Below, in pieces: positions 16,050-24,177 of a stretch of 33,750 nucleotides of DNA (positions are counted from its first letter, which is position 1; each line of letters starts with the position of its first letter). The stretch is taken from assembly GCA_947632155.1 (NCBI GenBank), contig CANROF010000028.1, positions 1 through 33,750 on the forward strand, in the 5' to 3' direction. Source of the DNA: an uncultured Oscillospiraceae bacterium (GTDB lineage Bacteria; Bacillota; Clostridia; Oscillospirales; Oscillospiraceae). A program made the translations under genes and the position numbers. Below the pieces are notes generated by a model. The model worked only from the letters and a program-made list of their open reading frames with translations, made no database searches and was not told the origin of the DNA.

Positions 16050-18215
16050 TTATAGCCTGAACGTGATCTCGTTATAGACGTTGGTCACCGTGGAGATCAT
16101 CTGTCCAATGAGATTGACGAACAGGAGCATCAAAAAGACGATGACGATCATGCCCACCAGTGTCAGGGACACGGCGATCACATTGGAGCCGAACTGGTAG
16201 TCGTGGGTGGACAAAATCGCGCAGAACAGGAGGAACGCCGCCCACAGATACCCGATGGCGAAGAAGAAGTCCACGAACATGACCTCATTTCGCGTGATGA
16301 AGTTGCTCAGCACCACCGCCGGGAGGGTGAAGAACACGATGGGCAGCAGCGCGTAGCAGGAGGCGACGTACACGTCCTTCAGGCTCCCCTCCCCGTACAT
16401 GAAGCTGGTGAGGCACCGGTTGGCCACGCACCAGATGGCCACGGCCCCCAGCATCACCAGGAGATTCACCGGCAGATTGTAGTGTACCGACGTCCGGCCG
16501 GTGTATACATAGCCCATGGACACGCCCCGGAAGAGCAGGGAGATCAGCGTCAGCGCCAGGATGACCGTGGCCGCCCGGACGCTGCCGCGCCTGGCGCGCT
16601 TTAAGTCCCAGAAGCCCTTGAAGGGGTGGAAGATCACGTAAAAGGCGTACATGAGCTCCTGCCCCATGGTCCGCCTGGCGCCGGCCTCGGTGGGCGTTTT
16701 GCCGTTGTACCGGCCAGCGAAGCGGAAAAAGCGGGAGATGAGGAAGCACAGGAGCACCACTGCCACGGGGATGAGCAGGATGTGATCCCCCAGGATCCCC
16801 CTGCGGTACTCCGAGTAGGCCCGGGAGTAGTCCTCCACGTCGTTGGCCAGCTTGAAGTACCGCATGGCCTCCTTATATTCGCCCTTTCGCAGCATGGCCG
16901 TGCCGATGCCGATGTTGGCGATGTCGAAGTTGGCGTTCTCCAGGAGGATCTGCCGGTAGACGGGCACGGATTCCTCGTACTGCCGCGCATTGGTCAGGTG
17001 TATGGCCTCCTGGACCAGGGCCCCGTAGCCGGTGGGCTCGAAAACGGTGACCTCCCCCGCCGTCTTGTCCAGGGCGACGATCCGGTTGGCGCCGTCATAT
17101 TCAATGGCCGCCAACTGCCGGAAGAGGCCCTCCTGCTGGCCCGTGCCGCCGAAGGCGTAGAGGAGGCTCCCCCGCTCGTTGTAGCAGAAGATCTTCCCGC
17201 GCTTCTGGTCGGCCAGGGCGTACACCCCGTCGGAGCCCACGGCCACGTCCACGATGCTGGAGGGGCCGTAGTAGATGTCGGTGTTGGTGGTGTTGCCGTC
17301 GCTGGAGACGGCGATCTCCACGTCGCCGCCGGGCGGGAAGGCGTCGCCGCGGACGAGGACGTCCTCGCCGCTGGGGTTGAGCTTCTTGATCATGGCGTAC
17401 CGGTCGTCCGTGCTCCCGGTCTGGATGGTCCGGATGACCGCGTCCAGATTGGAGTAGGTGGCGGTGACGTAGAGGAAGCCCTTTTCGTCGATGCTGATGT
17501 TGTTGTAGTTGGTGGGGACGTAGCTCTGGGTCCGGCGGCGCTGCTCCTTGGTCATGAATTTCCGCCAGAGCCGGTCGAGGACGGAGACGCCCACCTTCTG
17601 GGCGCCGATGAAGGTGGAGAACTCTCCCCGCTCGTTGAGGGCCACCACGCCGTAGGTGTTGCCCGCGGAGACGATGAACATCCGCCCCGCCTTATCCACG
17701 GCCAGCTTCGTGGGGATGTAGGAGAAGTCCGCCGGCAGCAGGCTCGACTGGGGCCTTCCGATGACGCGGGTGCAGTTGAGCTCCCGGTCAAAGACGTAGA
17801 TGTTGACGCCGGTGGAGTCCGCCACGTAGAGCTCGCCCCCCTCGGTCATATAGAGCCCCGTGGGCGCCTTCAGGGAGTACTCCGTCCCCTCAAAGGTGAA
17901 GCCGGAGACTGTCCTCACCGCGGAGAAGTCGGCGCTCACCGCGATGACGCGCCCGTTGCCGGTGTCGGCGATGTAGATGTTGCCGTCGCTGTCCAGGCAC
18001 AGATCGTCCGGCGACGACAGCGCCGAGAGCCCCAGGTCGGAGCCGCTGACGATGCGCCCCGGCACGTAGGCGTGGGGCGAGGGCACCGGCTCCCCCTCGT
18101 AGCTGTAGGAGTAGGTGGAGTACGGCACGTTGTTGACCGCCGAGGAGGCCAGGGGCATGGACAAAACGGTCGCTAAAAGCGTCAGGCAGAATACGGTCCT
18201 TTTTAGCCTTTTCAC
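16050..18215 (-). CDS. Beta-propeller, TPR and YIP1-domain membrane protein
   Basis: The 721-residue product starts with a signal peptide (about residues 1-26). An NHL-like propeller follows at about 60-395, with repeated blades such as SPDDLCLDSDGNIYIADTGN and APTGLYMTEGGELYVADS. A TPR-like helical repeat lies at about 400-470 (QYEESVPVYRQILLE, GEYKEAMRYFKLA). A membrane helix is at 477-497 and a YIP1-type multi-helix membrane domain at about 518-705. Topology suggests an external propeller carried on a membrane base. GTG at 18215, preceded by GGAGGG, is the start; the longer in-frame extension overlaps the permease and is rejected. It lies between the first permease pair and the lipoprotein gene. 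Its function is unknown; a scaffold or sensor for the importer is my inference. Confidence 0.75.
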   Translation of the reverse strand: MKRLKRTVFCLTLLATVLSMPLASSAVNNVPYSTYSYSYEGEPVPSPHAYVPGRIVSGSDLGLSALSSPDDLCLDSDGNIYIADTGNGRVIAVSADFSAVRTVSGFTFEGTEYSLKAPTGLYMTEGGELYVADSTGVNIYVFDRELNCTRVIGRPQSSLLPADFSYIPTKLAVDKAGRMFIVSAGNTYGVVALNERGEFSTFIGAQKVGVSVLDRLWRKFMTKEQRRRTQSYVPTNYNNISIDEKGFLYVTATYSNLDAVIRTIQTGSTDDRYAMIKKLNPSGEDVLVRGDAFPPGGDVEIAVSSDGNTTNTDIYYGPSSIVDVAVGSDGVYALADQKRGKIFCYNERGSLLYAFGGTGQQEGLFRQLAAIEYDGANRIVALDKTAGEVTVFEPTGYGALVQEAIHLTNARQYEESVPVYRQILLENANFDIANIGIGTAMLRKGEYKEAMRYFKLANDVEDYSRAYSEYRRGILGDHILLIPVAVVLLCFLISRFFRFAGRYNGKTPTEAGARRTMGQELMYAFYVIFHPFKGFWDLKRARRGSVRAATVILALTLISLLFRGVSMGYVYTGRTSVHYNLPVNLLVMLGAVAIWCVANRCLTSFMYGEGSLKDVYVASCYALLPIVFFTLPAVVLSNFITRNEVMFVDFFFAIGYLWAAFLLFCAILSTHDYQFGSNVIAVSLTLVGMIVIVFLMLLFVNLIGQMISTVTNVYNEITFRL

Positions 18216-18232
18216 GGTATCCCTCCGTTTCC

Positions 18233-19099
18233 TCAGTCCTTCATGCCGGACGTGGACAGAGTCTCCACGATCTTCGACTGGGTGAACACAAAGAGGACGA
18301 TGGGCACGATCATCATCAGCACCGCCGCGGCGGCCGCCGCGCCCACCCGGGTCACGCCCCCGGAGAGCACCTGGTTGAGGGCGTAATTCAGGGGCTTCAA
18401 GTCCTCCCGGTAGATGTAGCTGGTGTTCGCCAGATTCCAAAGGCCCTGGAAGGAGAAGATGATCAGCGTCAGCCACGCCGGCCGCACCATGGGCATCACG
18501 ACCCGGAAGAAGATGCGAAACTCACTGGCCCCGTCGATGCGCGCCGCCTCTAAGACGCTGTCCGGCACCATCACCTCCATGAACTGCTTCATGAGGTAGA
18601 GGCCCAGAGACGAGCCGAAGGCCGGGACCACCAGCGACCACAGGGTGTCGATCCACCCTAACTTCGACATCACCAGGAAGTTGGGGATGGCGGTGACGGC
18701 GGTGTTGAACATAAGGGACAGCACCACCAGGTTAAAGAGGAATTTCTTCCCCTTGAATTTGAGCTTGCACAGGGCGTAGGCGCACATGGAGGACAGCACC
18801 ACATGGCCCAGGGTACCGGCAATGGACACAAAGAGCGTGTTGGCCAGGTACCTGGAAAACGGCACCACGGAGTCGTCCAGGATGCGAAAGAGGTCCTTGA
18901 AGTTGGAAAGGGTGGGATTCTCCACGAAGAAGCGGGGCGGATAGACCCACAGCTCGTCCGCCGGCTTGAAGGCGGTGCATATGGCGTAGATCATGGGCAG
19001 CGCCATAAACGCGCCGAAGATAAAGAGGAATATGCCGATCCATATGTCTCCGGCCAGGGACCTGTTCAGGCGCTTGGGGCGGTATTTCACTTTTTTCAT
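18233..19099 (-). CDS. ABC sugar transporter permease, MalG type
   Basis: This 288-residue, six-helix permease carries an EAA loop at about residues 182-207 (VLEAARIDGASEF, ending in MPMVRP). It pairs with the MalF-type permease immediately upstream to form the first channel of the operon. The ATG at 19099 comes 1 bp after the upstream TGA (TGATATG), so translation is coupled; the separate ribosome site is weak. The stop lies 17 bp before the GTG of the YIP1 gene. Confidence 0.88.
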   Translation of the reverse strand: MKKVKYRPKRLNRSLAGDIWIGIFLFIFGAFMALPMIYAICTAFKPADELWVYPPRFFVENPTLSNFKDLFRILDDSVVPFSRYLANTLFVSIAGTLGHVVLSSMCAYALCKLKFKGKKFLFNLVVLSLMFNTAVTAIPNFLVMSKLGWIDTLWSLVVPAFGSSLGLYLMKQFMEVMVPDSVLEAARIDGASEFRIFFRVVMPMVRPAWLTLIIFSFQGLWNLANTSYIYREDLKPLNYALNQVLSGGVTRVGAAAAAAVLMMIVPIVLFVFTQSKIVETLSTSGMKD

Positions 19100-19100
19100 A

Positions 19101-19997
19101 TCAGTTCCCCACTTTCGAGATCAGCTTCCGAATCACGTGGTTGCTGACGATCATGACCACGAACAGCACCGTGGCGATGGCCGAGGCTATCCCCAGCTCA
19201 TAGCGGGTGGAGCCGTAATCCTGCAGGTGATTGATGACCGTATGCGCGGCGTAATTGGTGGAGGGGAACCCCGCGAGCTGCGTCACGATGGTCCCCACGC
19301 CGAAGGCCGAGGTGATGCTGAGCACCGCGCTGAGGATCATCTGGGGCCGCATGATGGGCAGGGTGATGTACCACAGCTCCTGCCAGCGGTTTTTGATGCC
19401 GTCCAGGGCGCCGGCCTCATAATAGGTCCTGTCCACGCCCTGAAAGCCCGCGATGAACGTCAGGAAGCTGGTGCCCAGACTGCTCCACAGGCCCACGACG
19501 GCCACGATGGGCAGGATATACTGCTCGTCCCGCAGCCAGACGATGGGACTGGAGATGACCCCCAGCTTCATGAGGAAGCCGTTCAGATACCCGTAGGCGT
19601 CGCCGCTGAAGATGGCCCGCCAGACCAGGTACATGCTCCCCGTGATGGACGGCGCGTAGAAAATGAGCGTCACGATGGCCCTGGCCCGGGGGCGGAGCTC
19701 GTTGATGAACCAGGCGAACATCAGGCAGAGGAGATACCCGATGGGCCCGATGATCAGCGCCAGGATGAAGGTGTTCCCGATGGATTTGATGAAGATGTTG
19801 TCCTCCAGGAACAGCCACTCATAGTTCTCCATAAAGACGAAGTCCGGCTTTTGCATCCCGTTGAAGTTCGTGAAGCTGATGCAAATGGAGATGATGACCG
19901 GGAGGATGGTAAAGGTGAAAAACACGATATAATACGGCGCCACAAACGCCAGGATGGTCCCCGGCTTTGTGCCCAGGCGGCGTTCTTTTTTCTTCAC
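19101..19997 (-). CDS. ABC sugar transporter permease, MalF type
   Basis: The 298-residue product has six membrane helices and an EAA loop at about residues 190-218 (TYYEAGALDGIKN, ending in LPIMRP). It is the partner of the downstream MalG-type permease. GTG at 19997 is the start, preceded by GAGGAGG; the longer in-frame extension overlaps the solute-binding gene and reads as low-complexity Arg/Pro. It follows the solute-binding fusion gene by 13 bp. Confidence 0.88.
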   Translation of the reverse strand: MKKKERRLGTKPGTILAFVAPYYIVFFTFTILPVIISICISFTNFNGMQKPDFVFMENYEWLFLEDNIFIKSIGNTFILALIIGPIGYLLCLMFAWFINELRPRARAIVTLIFYAPSITGSMYLVWRAIFSGDAYGYLNGFLMKLGVISSPIVWLRDEQYILPIVAVVGLWSSLGTSFLTFIAGFQGVDRTYYEAGALDGIKNRWQELWYITLPIMRPQMILSAVLSITSAFGVGTIVTQLAGFPSTNYAAHTVINHLQDYGSTRYELGIASAIATVLFVVMIVSNHVIRKLISKVGN

Positions 19998-20010
19998 GCT
20001 GTCCACCTCC

Positions 20011-22887
20011 TCAATCCAAACCGAATTCCCGTCTCTTGCGGGCGATCTCCTCATTGAGCATCTGCACCTGGGACAAAAGCGAGGTCGCCGGGTCCTTCCC
20101 CGCCGTATAGACGTCGGCAAAGGCGAAGTCGATAGCTCTGACGGTGTAATAGCCGCCGGGGACCTCCGGCGTGCCCCGCAGGGCCCCGATCTGGGCCTTC
20201 AGGGCCGCGTACTCGCTGTCCGTCCAGGACATGCTCTCCATGGCCGCCAAATTGGCCGTGGCCTGCTTGGCGGCCACGCCCAGGACGCTCTCCACCTCCT
20301 GGGCGTACCGGGACTGCGTCTCCTCCCGGGTGACCCACTCGATGAATTTCCAGGCCTTGTCCCGGTCCTTGGCGGCGCTGAGCATCATGATGCCGCTGGC
20401 CGCCGCGGGAGAGGTGTTGTTGACGGCGCCGTCGGGCATCACCGTCCCGGGGACCGGAGCCATGGCCCAAAGGCCCTTTATCTCCGAGGCGAAGATGGTC
20501 AACTGGTTGTACATGGTATATTCCACGATGCCCACAGGCATCTCGCCGCTGCGGAAGCGGTTGGCGAAGTCGTAGTCCACCGGGAAGCGGTAGAGCGTAA
20601 AGAACTCCGCCATCCGCTCAAAGCAGCTCACGTCCAGGTCCTCCGAAAGGGCGCTGGCGGAGAAGCTTTCGTTGTACAGCGACCCGCCGTTCTGGTAGAG
20701 GAACAGCTCCAGCCCGTAGAGATTCATGTTGGACGCGGTGGAGGTCTTGGCGTTTACGGGGAAGCCCACGTCCAGGTTTTGCTGCTGGAGCTCCCAGACC
20801 ACCTCGTAGAACTCGTCCCAGGTGGCGGGGACCTCCAGGCCCAGCTCCTCAAAAATGTCGGTGCGATAGAACATCATGAGGAAGGTCATCGTCTCCGGCA
20901 GGGCGTAGGTGCTCCCGTTGAAGGTGAAGGGCGTCATGGCCGCGGGGTGGAATCTCTCGACGACCTCATCGAAGCCCGGCATGGAGCTCAGGTCCACCGC
21001 CTGGCCGCGGATGGCGAAGTCGATGGGCGTGTTGGAGCCCACGTTCATCATCACGTCCGGGCCCGTCCCCGCCAGCACCGAGGGGATCAGCGCGTCGGCG
21101 GACACGAGCTGGATATTCACCTTGAGGCCCGTCTCCGGCGTGAAATACTGCTCCGACAGCCGCTGCATGATCTGGGCCTGCTCCCGTCCGTTGGTCATCC
21201 AGACGGTGATGACATTGCCCTCCTCATAGTCCTCCCTGGTGAGCTCGGCGGCGAAGGACTGGTAGTCTTCAAAAAAGCTGAGAAAGAAGCGCTTGATCTT
21301 GAAAAGGAGGTTGGAAAAGAAGCTGTCCCCCGCGTCCGGGACCTCTTTGGACGCCGGGACGAAATAGATGCGGTCCACGTCCAGCGGCTGGGCCATGACC
21401 TCCTGGAGCCAGGTGCCCAGGGAGGAGAGGTTGTCCTTGTAGGTGGTGAAGAGCTCGGAGATCATCTCCGAATCGTCCTCGATCTGGTCTAAAATGATGA
21501 GGATCTTGTTGATGGCGTTGGTGAAGTCCCCCTTGACGCGAGTCTCCTCATGGAGCCGGTCCACGGCGGCCTGGAGCGCCGCCCGCTGGACCCGGAAGTC
21601 CTCCAGCACGTCGGGGATCTGTTTCTCGAACTCATAGGTGCGGTAGATGTCCGGCGTGGGGCCGGTGAGCATCAAGATCCGGCGGTAGTCGGCGTTCAGC
21701 GCCGTGAGCGACGCCTGGACCCGGGAGATGATGTCCGCCAGGTCCCCCAGGACCACCTCCATGCTCACGGTGTGCGTCCCGGCCGTCAGGTAAAAGAGGT
21801 ACGGCGTGTCGCCGCCCAGGGGCGCGACCTCCCAGGAGGAGGTGTAGTCGAACCGCAGGACGGCGGCCTCCGCAAAGGGGCACCGGCCGTCGATGTAGAG
21901 CTTCCGGGAGACAAAGCCGCCGGAGTAGGCGTCCTGCTTGAAGCGGGGGGCGATCTTGTAATAGCCGCTCTCGGGGACCTGGATCTCCCAGGTCAGCGTC
22001 TGCCCGGCCTTGCTCCACTTCTCGCCGCTGATGATGTTGAGGCGCGTCTTCACCGGGTGCTGGGGGTAGGTGGCGGAGGAGCTCTTGTCGGAGGTGGGGT
22101 AGATGGTGAAGGTGGATTTCTTCAACGTGTCCTCCGCCTCCACGCAAAGGATCTCCGCTTCCCCGCCGGCGGCGTCCTCCCCCGCGTTTTTGAGGTATTC
22201 CTCATATGTGGGCAGCTTCACCTCCGGGTAGAGCCGGAGGCCGTAGATCTGCAGCCGCTCCTTGTTGGCCTCTAAGGCGAGGGTGTGCTCCCCCGCCGTC
22301 AAATAGAGGGCCAGATCCTCCGCCACAAAGCCGTCGGCGTCGTGAAGCACATACGTCATCCGCTCCGGCTGCTCGATCTGCCGGGGGGTCACGTCGTTGC
22401 CCTTGGAGTTGCGGGTGATCTCCCCGTCCACGTAGACCCGGGGGAACTCGATGTACCGCGCCTCCTCATAGGGGACCTCGCCGTCCAGAAGCAGCGTCCG
22501 CTCGATGGAGCCGCCCTTGGACACGGTGGGGTAATAGTCCACCGCCAACTGGTAATAGCCGGGCTCCTCCACCCGGAACCGCCACGTGACGGTGCTGTCG
22601 CTGCCCGTCAGCACCGAGCCGTCCCCCGCGTCCGTCACGTCGCCTTCGCTCCGGGCGTAGGAGGCGGCGTCCAGCAGGAGCTCCCGGGAGGCGGACGGCG
22701 CCTGCGTATGGGCGGCGCGGTAGTCGCCGTAGCTTTCATACCGGCTGCCCAAAAGCCGCGGCGAGGCGCCGGCGCTCTCCTCCTCCCGGGCGTCCGCCGC
22801 GCCGGCGGACACCGGCAGCATGGCCGCGCACACGGAAAATACCAATAAAAGCGTCAGCGCCCGCACGGCGCGTCTGTTCCTGCCCAC
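20011..22887 (-). CDS. Solute-binding protein fused to two carbohydrate-binding-like domains
   Basis: The 958-residue protein opens the main operon. A signal peptide (about 1-31) lacks a lipobox. Two beta-sandwich modules follow at about 70-222 and 245-380. Both contain a W-x-F/I-x-V-x-x-(P/S)-G-Y-Y core and end in YLTAG-x-HT, as in CBM6/CBM35-like or malectin-like modules. A helical region spans about 385-540. The C-terminal part (about 555-945) is a family-1 extracellular solute-binding domain. It should bind a glycan outside the cell and hand it to the permeases encoded next. It is about twice the length of a normal solute-binding protein. GTG at 22887 is the start, with GGTGGTGAT upstream. 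How it stays at the cell surface without a lipid anchor is unclear. Confidence 0.8.
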   Translation of the reverse strand: MGRNRRAVRALTLLLVFSVCAAMLPVSAGAADAREEESAGASPRLLGSRYESYGDYRAAHTQAPSASRELLLDAASYARSEGDVTDAGDGSVLTGSDSTVTWRFRVEEPGYYQLAVDYYPTVSKGGSIERTLLLDGEVPYEEARYIEFPRVYVDGEITRNSKGNDVTPRQIEQPERMTYVLHDADGFVAEDLALYLTAGEHTLALEANKERLQIYGLRLYPEVKLPTYEEYLKNAGEDAAGGEAEILCVEAEDTLKKSTFTIYPTSDKSSSATYPQHPVKTRLNIISGEKWSKAGQTLTWEIQVPESGYYKIAPRFKQDAYSGGFVSRKLYIDGRCPFAEAAVLRFDYTSSWEVAPLGGDTPYLFYLTAGTHTVSMEVVLGDLADIISRVQASLTALNADYRRILMLTGPTPDIYRTYEFEKQIPDVLEDFRVQRAALQAAVDRLHEETRVKGDFTNAINKILIILDQIEDDSEMISELFTTYKDNLSSLGTWLQEVMAQPLDVDRIYFVPASKEVPDAGDSFFSNLLFKIKRFFLSFFEDYQSFAAELTREDYEEGNVITVWMTNGREQAQIMQRLSEQYFTPETGLKVNIQLVSADALIPSVLAGTGPDVMMNVGSNTPIDFAIRGQAVDLSSMPGFDEVVERFHPAAMTPFTFNGSTYALPETMTFLMMFYRTDIFEELGLEVPATWDEFYEVVWELQQQNLDVGFPVNAKTSTASNMNLYGLELFLYQNGGSLYNESFSASALSEDLDVSCFERMAEFFTLYRFPVDYDFANRFRSGEMPVGIVEYTMYNQLTIFASEIKGLWAMAPVPGTVMPDGAVNNTSPAAASGIMMLSAAKDRDKAWKFIEWVTREETQSRYAQEVESVLGVAAKQATANLAAMESMSWTDSEYAALKAQIGALRGTPEVPGGYYTVRAIDFAFADVYTAGKDPATSLLSQVQMLNEEIARKRREFGLD

Positions 22888-22900
22888 GTCAGATCACCAC

Positions 22901-22936
22901 CATATTTTTTCATATTCTTTCATATTTATATCATAT
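22901..22936. repeat. CATATT repeats phased at 10 bp in the operon leader
   Basis: CATATT begins at 22901, 22911 and 22921, exactly one helical turn apart. A related CATAT begins at 22932, inside the palindrome CATATG. They lie between the likely start of transcription and the GTG of the solute-binding fusion gene. They may be a regulator site or simply AT-rich, bent leader DNA. Confidence 0.5.
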
Positions 22937-22955
22937 GCCGTTTTTCGTTTGACAA
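22926..22955 (-). promoter_or_regulatory. Possible promoter of the main import operon
   Basis: On the minus strand TTGTCA (22950-22955) overlaps the regulator's own -35 box. It is followed after 17-18 bp by GATATA or ATATAA. The -10 match is imperfect. The position, about 40-60 bp before the GTG at 22887, fits divergent transcription. Confidence 0.35.
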
Positions 22956-22977
22956 AATTTCCTGAAGTTTGTATTAT
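22949..22977 (+). promoter_or_regulatory. Promoter of the AraR-like regulator gene
   Basis: TTGACA (22949-22954), 17 bp, then TATTAT (22972-22977) gives a near-consensus sigma-A promoter. Transcription should start near 22984, leaving a leader of about 55 nt. The -10 box lies inside the recurrent TTGTATTAT motif, which suggests autorepression. Confidence 0.7.
22969..22977. promoter_or_regulatory. Putative operator TTGTATTAT overlapping the regulator -10 box
   Basis: This exact 9-mer also occurs at 31538, 31561 and 31698, always in a regulatory region. Here it covers the -10 box of the regulator and lies upstream of the divergent main operon promoter. Confidence 0.5.
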
Positions 22978-23039
22978 ATTTAAATAAATTTATATAATTT
23001 CCATGTTGGAAAGGGGAAAAAGCGCTTTGTCGCGGTCTT

Positions 23040-24104
23040 ATGTCTTATACCGGGAAGAAGCTCTCCGCAGTAACGGACTATCTGAATGACTACATACGGG
23101 AAAACGCGCTGGAGAACGGCGCGCGCCTCCCCACCGAAAACGAGCTCATGGAGCGCACCGGCGTCAGCCGGGTGACCCTCCGCAGGGCCCTGGCCAATAT
23201 GCAGGAGGAGCGGCTCATATACAGCATCCAGGGCTCGGGCTACTACGTCGGCGAGCTCCGCGCGTGCCGGACGGACACCATACCGCTGGTCATCTCCTAC
23301 GACCAGGAGAATTCCAAGATCCTGAACGTCGTCCACGGCGCCCAGGATTACCTGAATCACCGCAACTGCAAGTTAGAGGTACACATTTCCAGGCGCGACC
23401 CCCAGACGGAGCGGGAGATGATCACGCAGCTCTATGACGACGGCCACCGCTGCATCATCGTCTTTCCCGTTTCCAGCGAGGACAATGTGGATTTCTACTT
23501 TCAAATGATTCAAAAGGGCATAAATTTCGTGTTCATCGACCGGCGGCCCCAGTCCGTAAAGTGCTGTAACTTCGTGCGGGCCGACAACAACACCGGCGGA
23601 TACCTGGCCACCAAGCACCTCATCGAGCAGGGGCACAGGAACATCGTGGTATTCGGGCTGGAGCCGCTTACGCGGACCTCCGCCACCTTCGAGCGCTTCT
23701 TCGGCTACCAGATGGCCATGCGCCAGTTCGGCCTGCCCCTGCCGGAGCAGCAGTATTTTTACGCGCCCTATCGGAGGCTCACCGAGGAGGTGCAGAAGAT
23801 CCTGCGGCCCGAAAATAAGATCACCGCGGTCTTTGCCATAAACGATCACGCCGCGGTGGACATAGCGACCCACGCCATCAACCAGGGGCTCTCCGTGCCG
23901 GAGGACCTGGCTGTCATCGGCTTTGACAATCTGGACATCACGTCGATCTTTACCCCGAATTTGTCAACCATCGACCAGCCCTTTACCCAGCTTGGCGAGA
24001 AGGCCGCAGAGCTGGCCTACAAGCACATCACCAACGCCCTTGACGGCTACATGCAGCTCATGCTGCCCATACGGCTCATCGTCCGGGAATCGACGCAGAA
24101 GTGA
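23040..24104 (+). CDS. AraR-type transcriptional regulator (GntR wHTH plus LacI-type sensor)
   Basis: The 354-residue protein has a GntR-family winged helix-turn-helix at about residues 8-75, with recognition segment PTENELMERTGVSRVTLRRA (31-50) and wing GSGYYV. A periplasmic-binding-protein-like sensor of the LacI/GalR type follows at about 80-350 (for example FVFIDRRP, GYLATKHLIEQGH, DLAVIGFDN). This is the architecture of AraR, a sugar-released repressor. It is divergent from the import operon and probably controls it together with the two right-hand operons. The ligand is likely mannose-related, by context only. The ATG at 23040 lacks a well-placed ribosome site; the nearest purine run, AAGGGGAAAA, is more than 15 bp away, and no better in-frame start is visible. 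Confidence 0.88.
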   Translation: MSYTGKKLSAVTDYLNDYIRENALENGARLPTENELMERTGVSRVTLRRALANMQEERLIYSIQGSGYYVGELRACRTDTIPLVISYDQENSKILNVVHGAQDYLNHRNCKLEVHISRRDPQTEREMITQLYDDGHRCIIVFPVSSEDNVDFYFQMIQKGINFVFIDRRPQSVKCCNFVRADNNTGGYLATKHLIEQGHRNIVVFGLEPLTRTSATFERFFGYQMAMRQFGLPLPEQQYFYAPYRRLTEEVQKILRPENKITAVFAINDHAAVDIATHAINQGLSVPEDLAVIGFDNLDITSIFTPNLSTIDQPFTQLGEKAAELAYKHITNALDGYMQLMLPIRLIVRESTQK

Positions 24105-24120
24105 CGCGCCATTTTAGGTG

Positions 24121-24158
24121 ACGGGGCATCTTCTCTTATTGGGAGGATGCCCCGTTTT
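24121..24158 (+). terminator. Intrinsic terminator of the regulator gene
   Basis: A perfect 10-bp stem, ACGGGGCATC with GATGCCCCGT, encloses a 15-nt loop and runs into TTTT. It begins 17 bp after the regulator stop. On the minus strand the hairpin is not followed by T residues, so it would end the converging surface-protein transcript only weakly. Confidence 0.85.
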
Positions 24159-24177
24159 CGCGTATCAGAGGGGCTGT

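Noticed and set aside
13580-16060. 826-codon open frame on the plus strand
   Set aside because: It is antisense to the DUF5696-like lipoprotein gene, has Val/His/Gly/Arg-rich composition typical of GC-rich shadows, and lacks a ribosome site.
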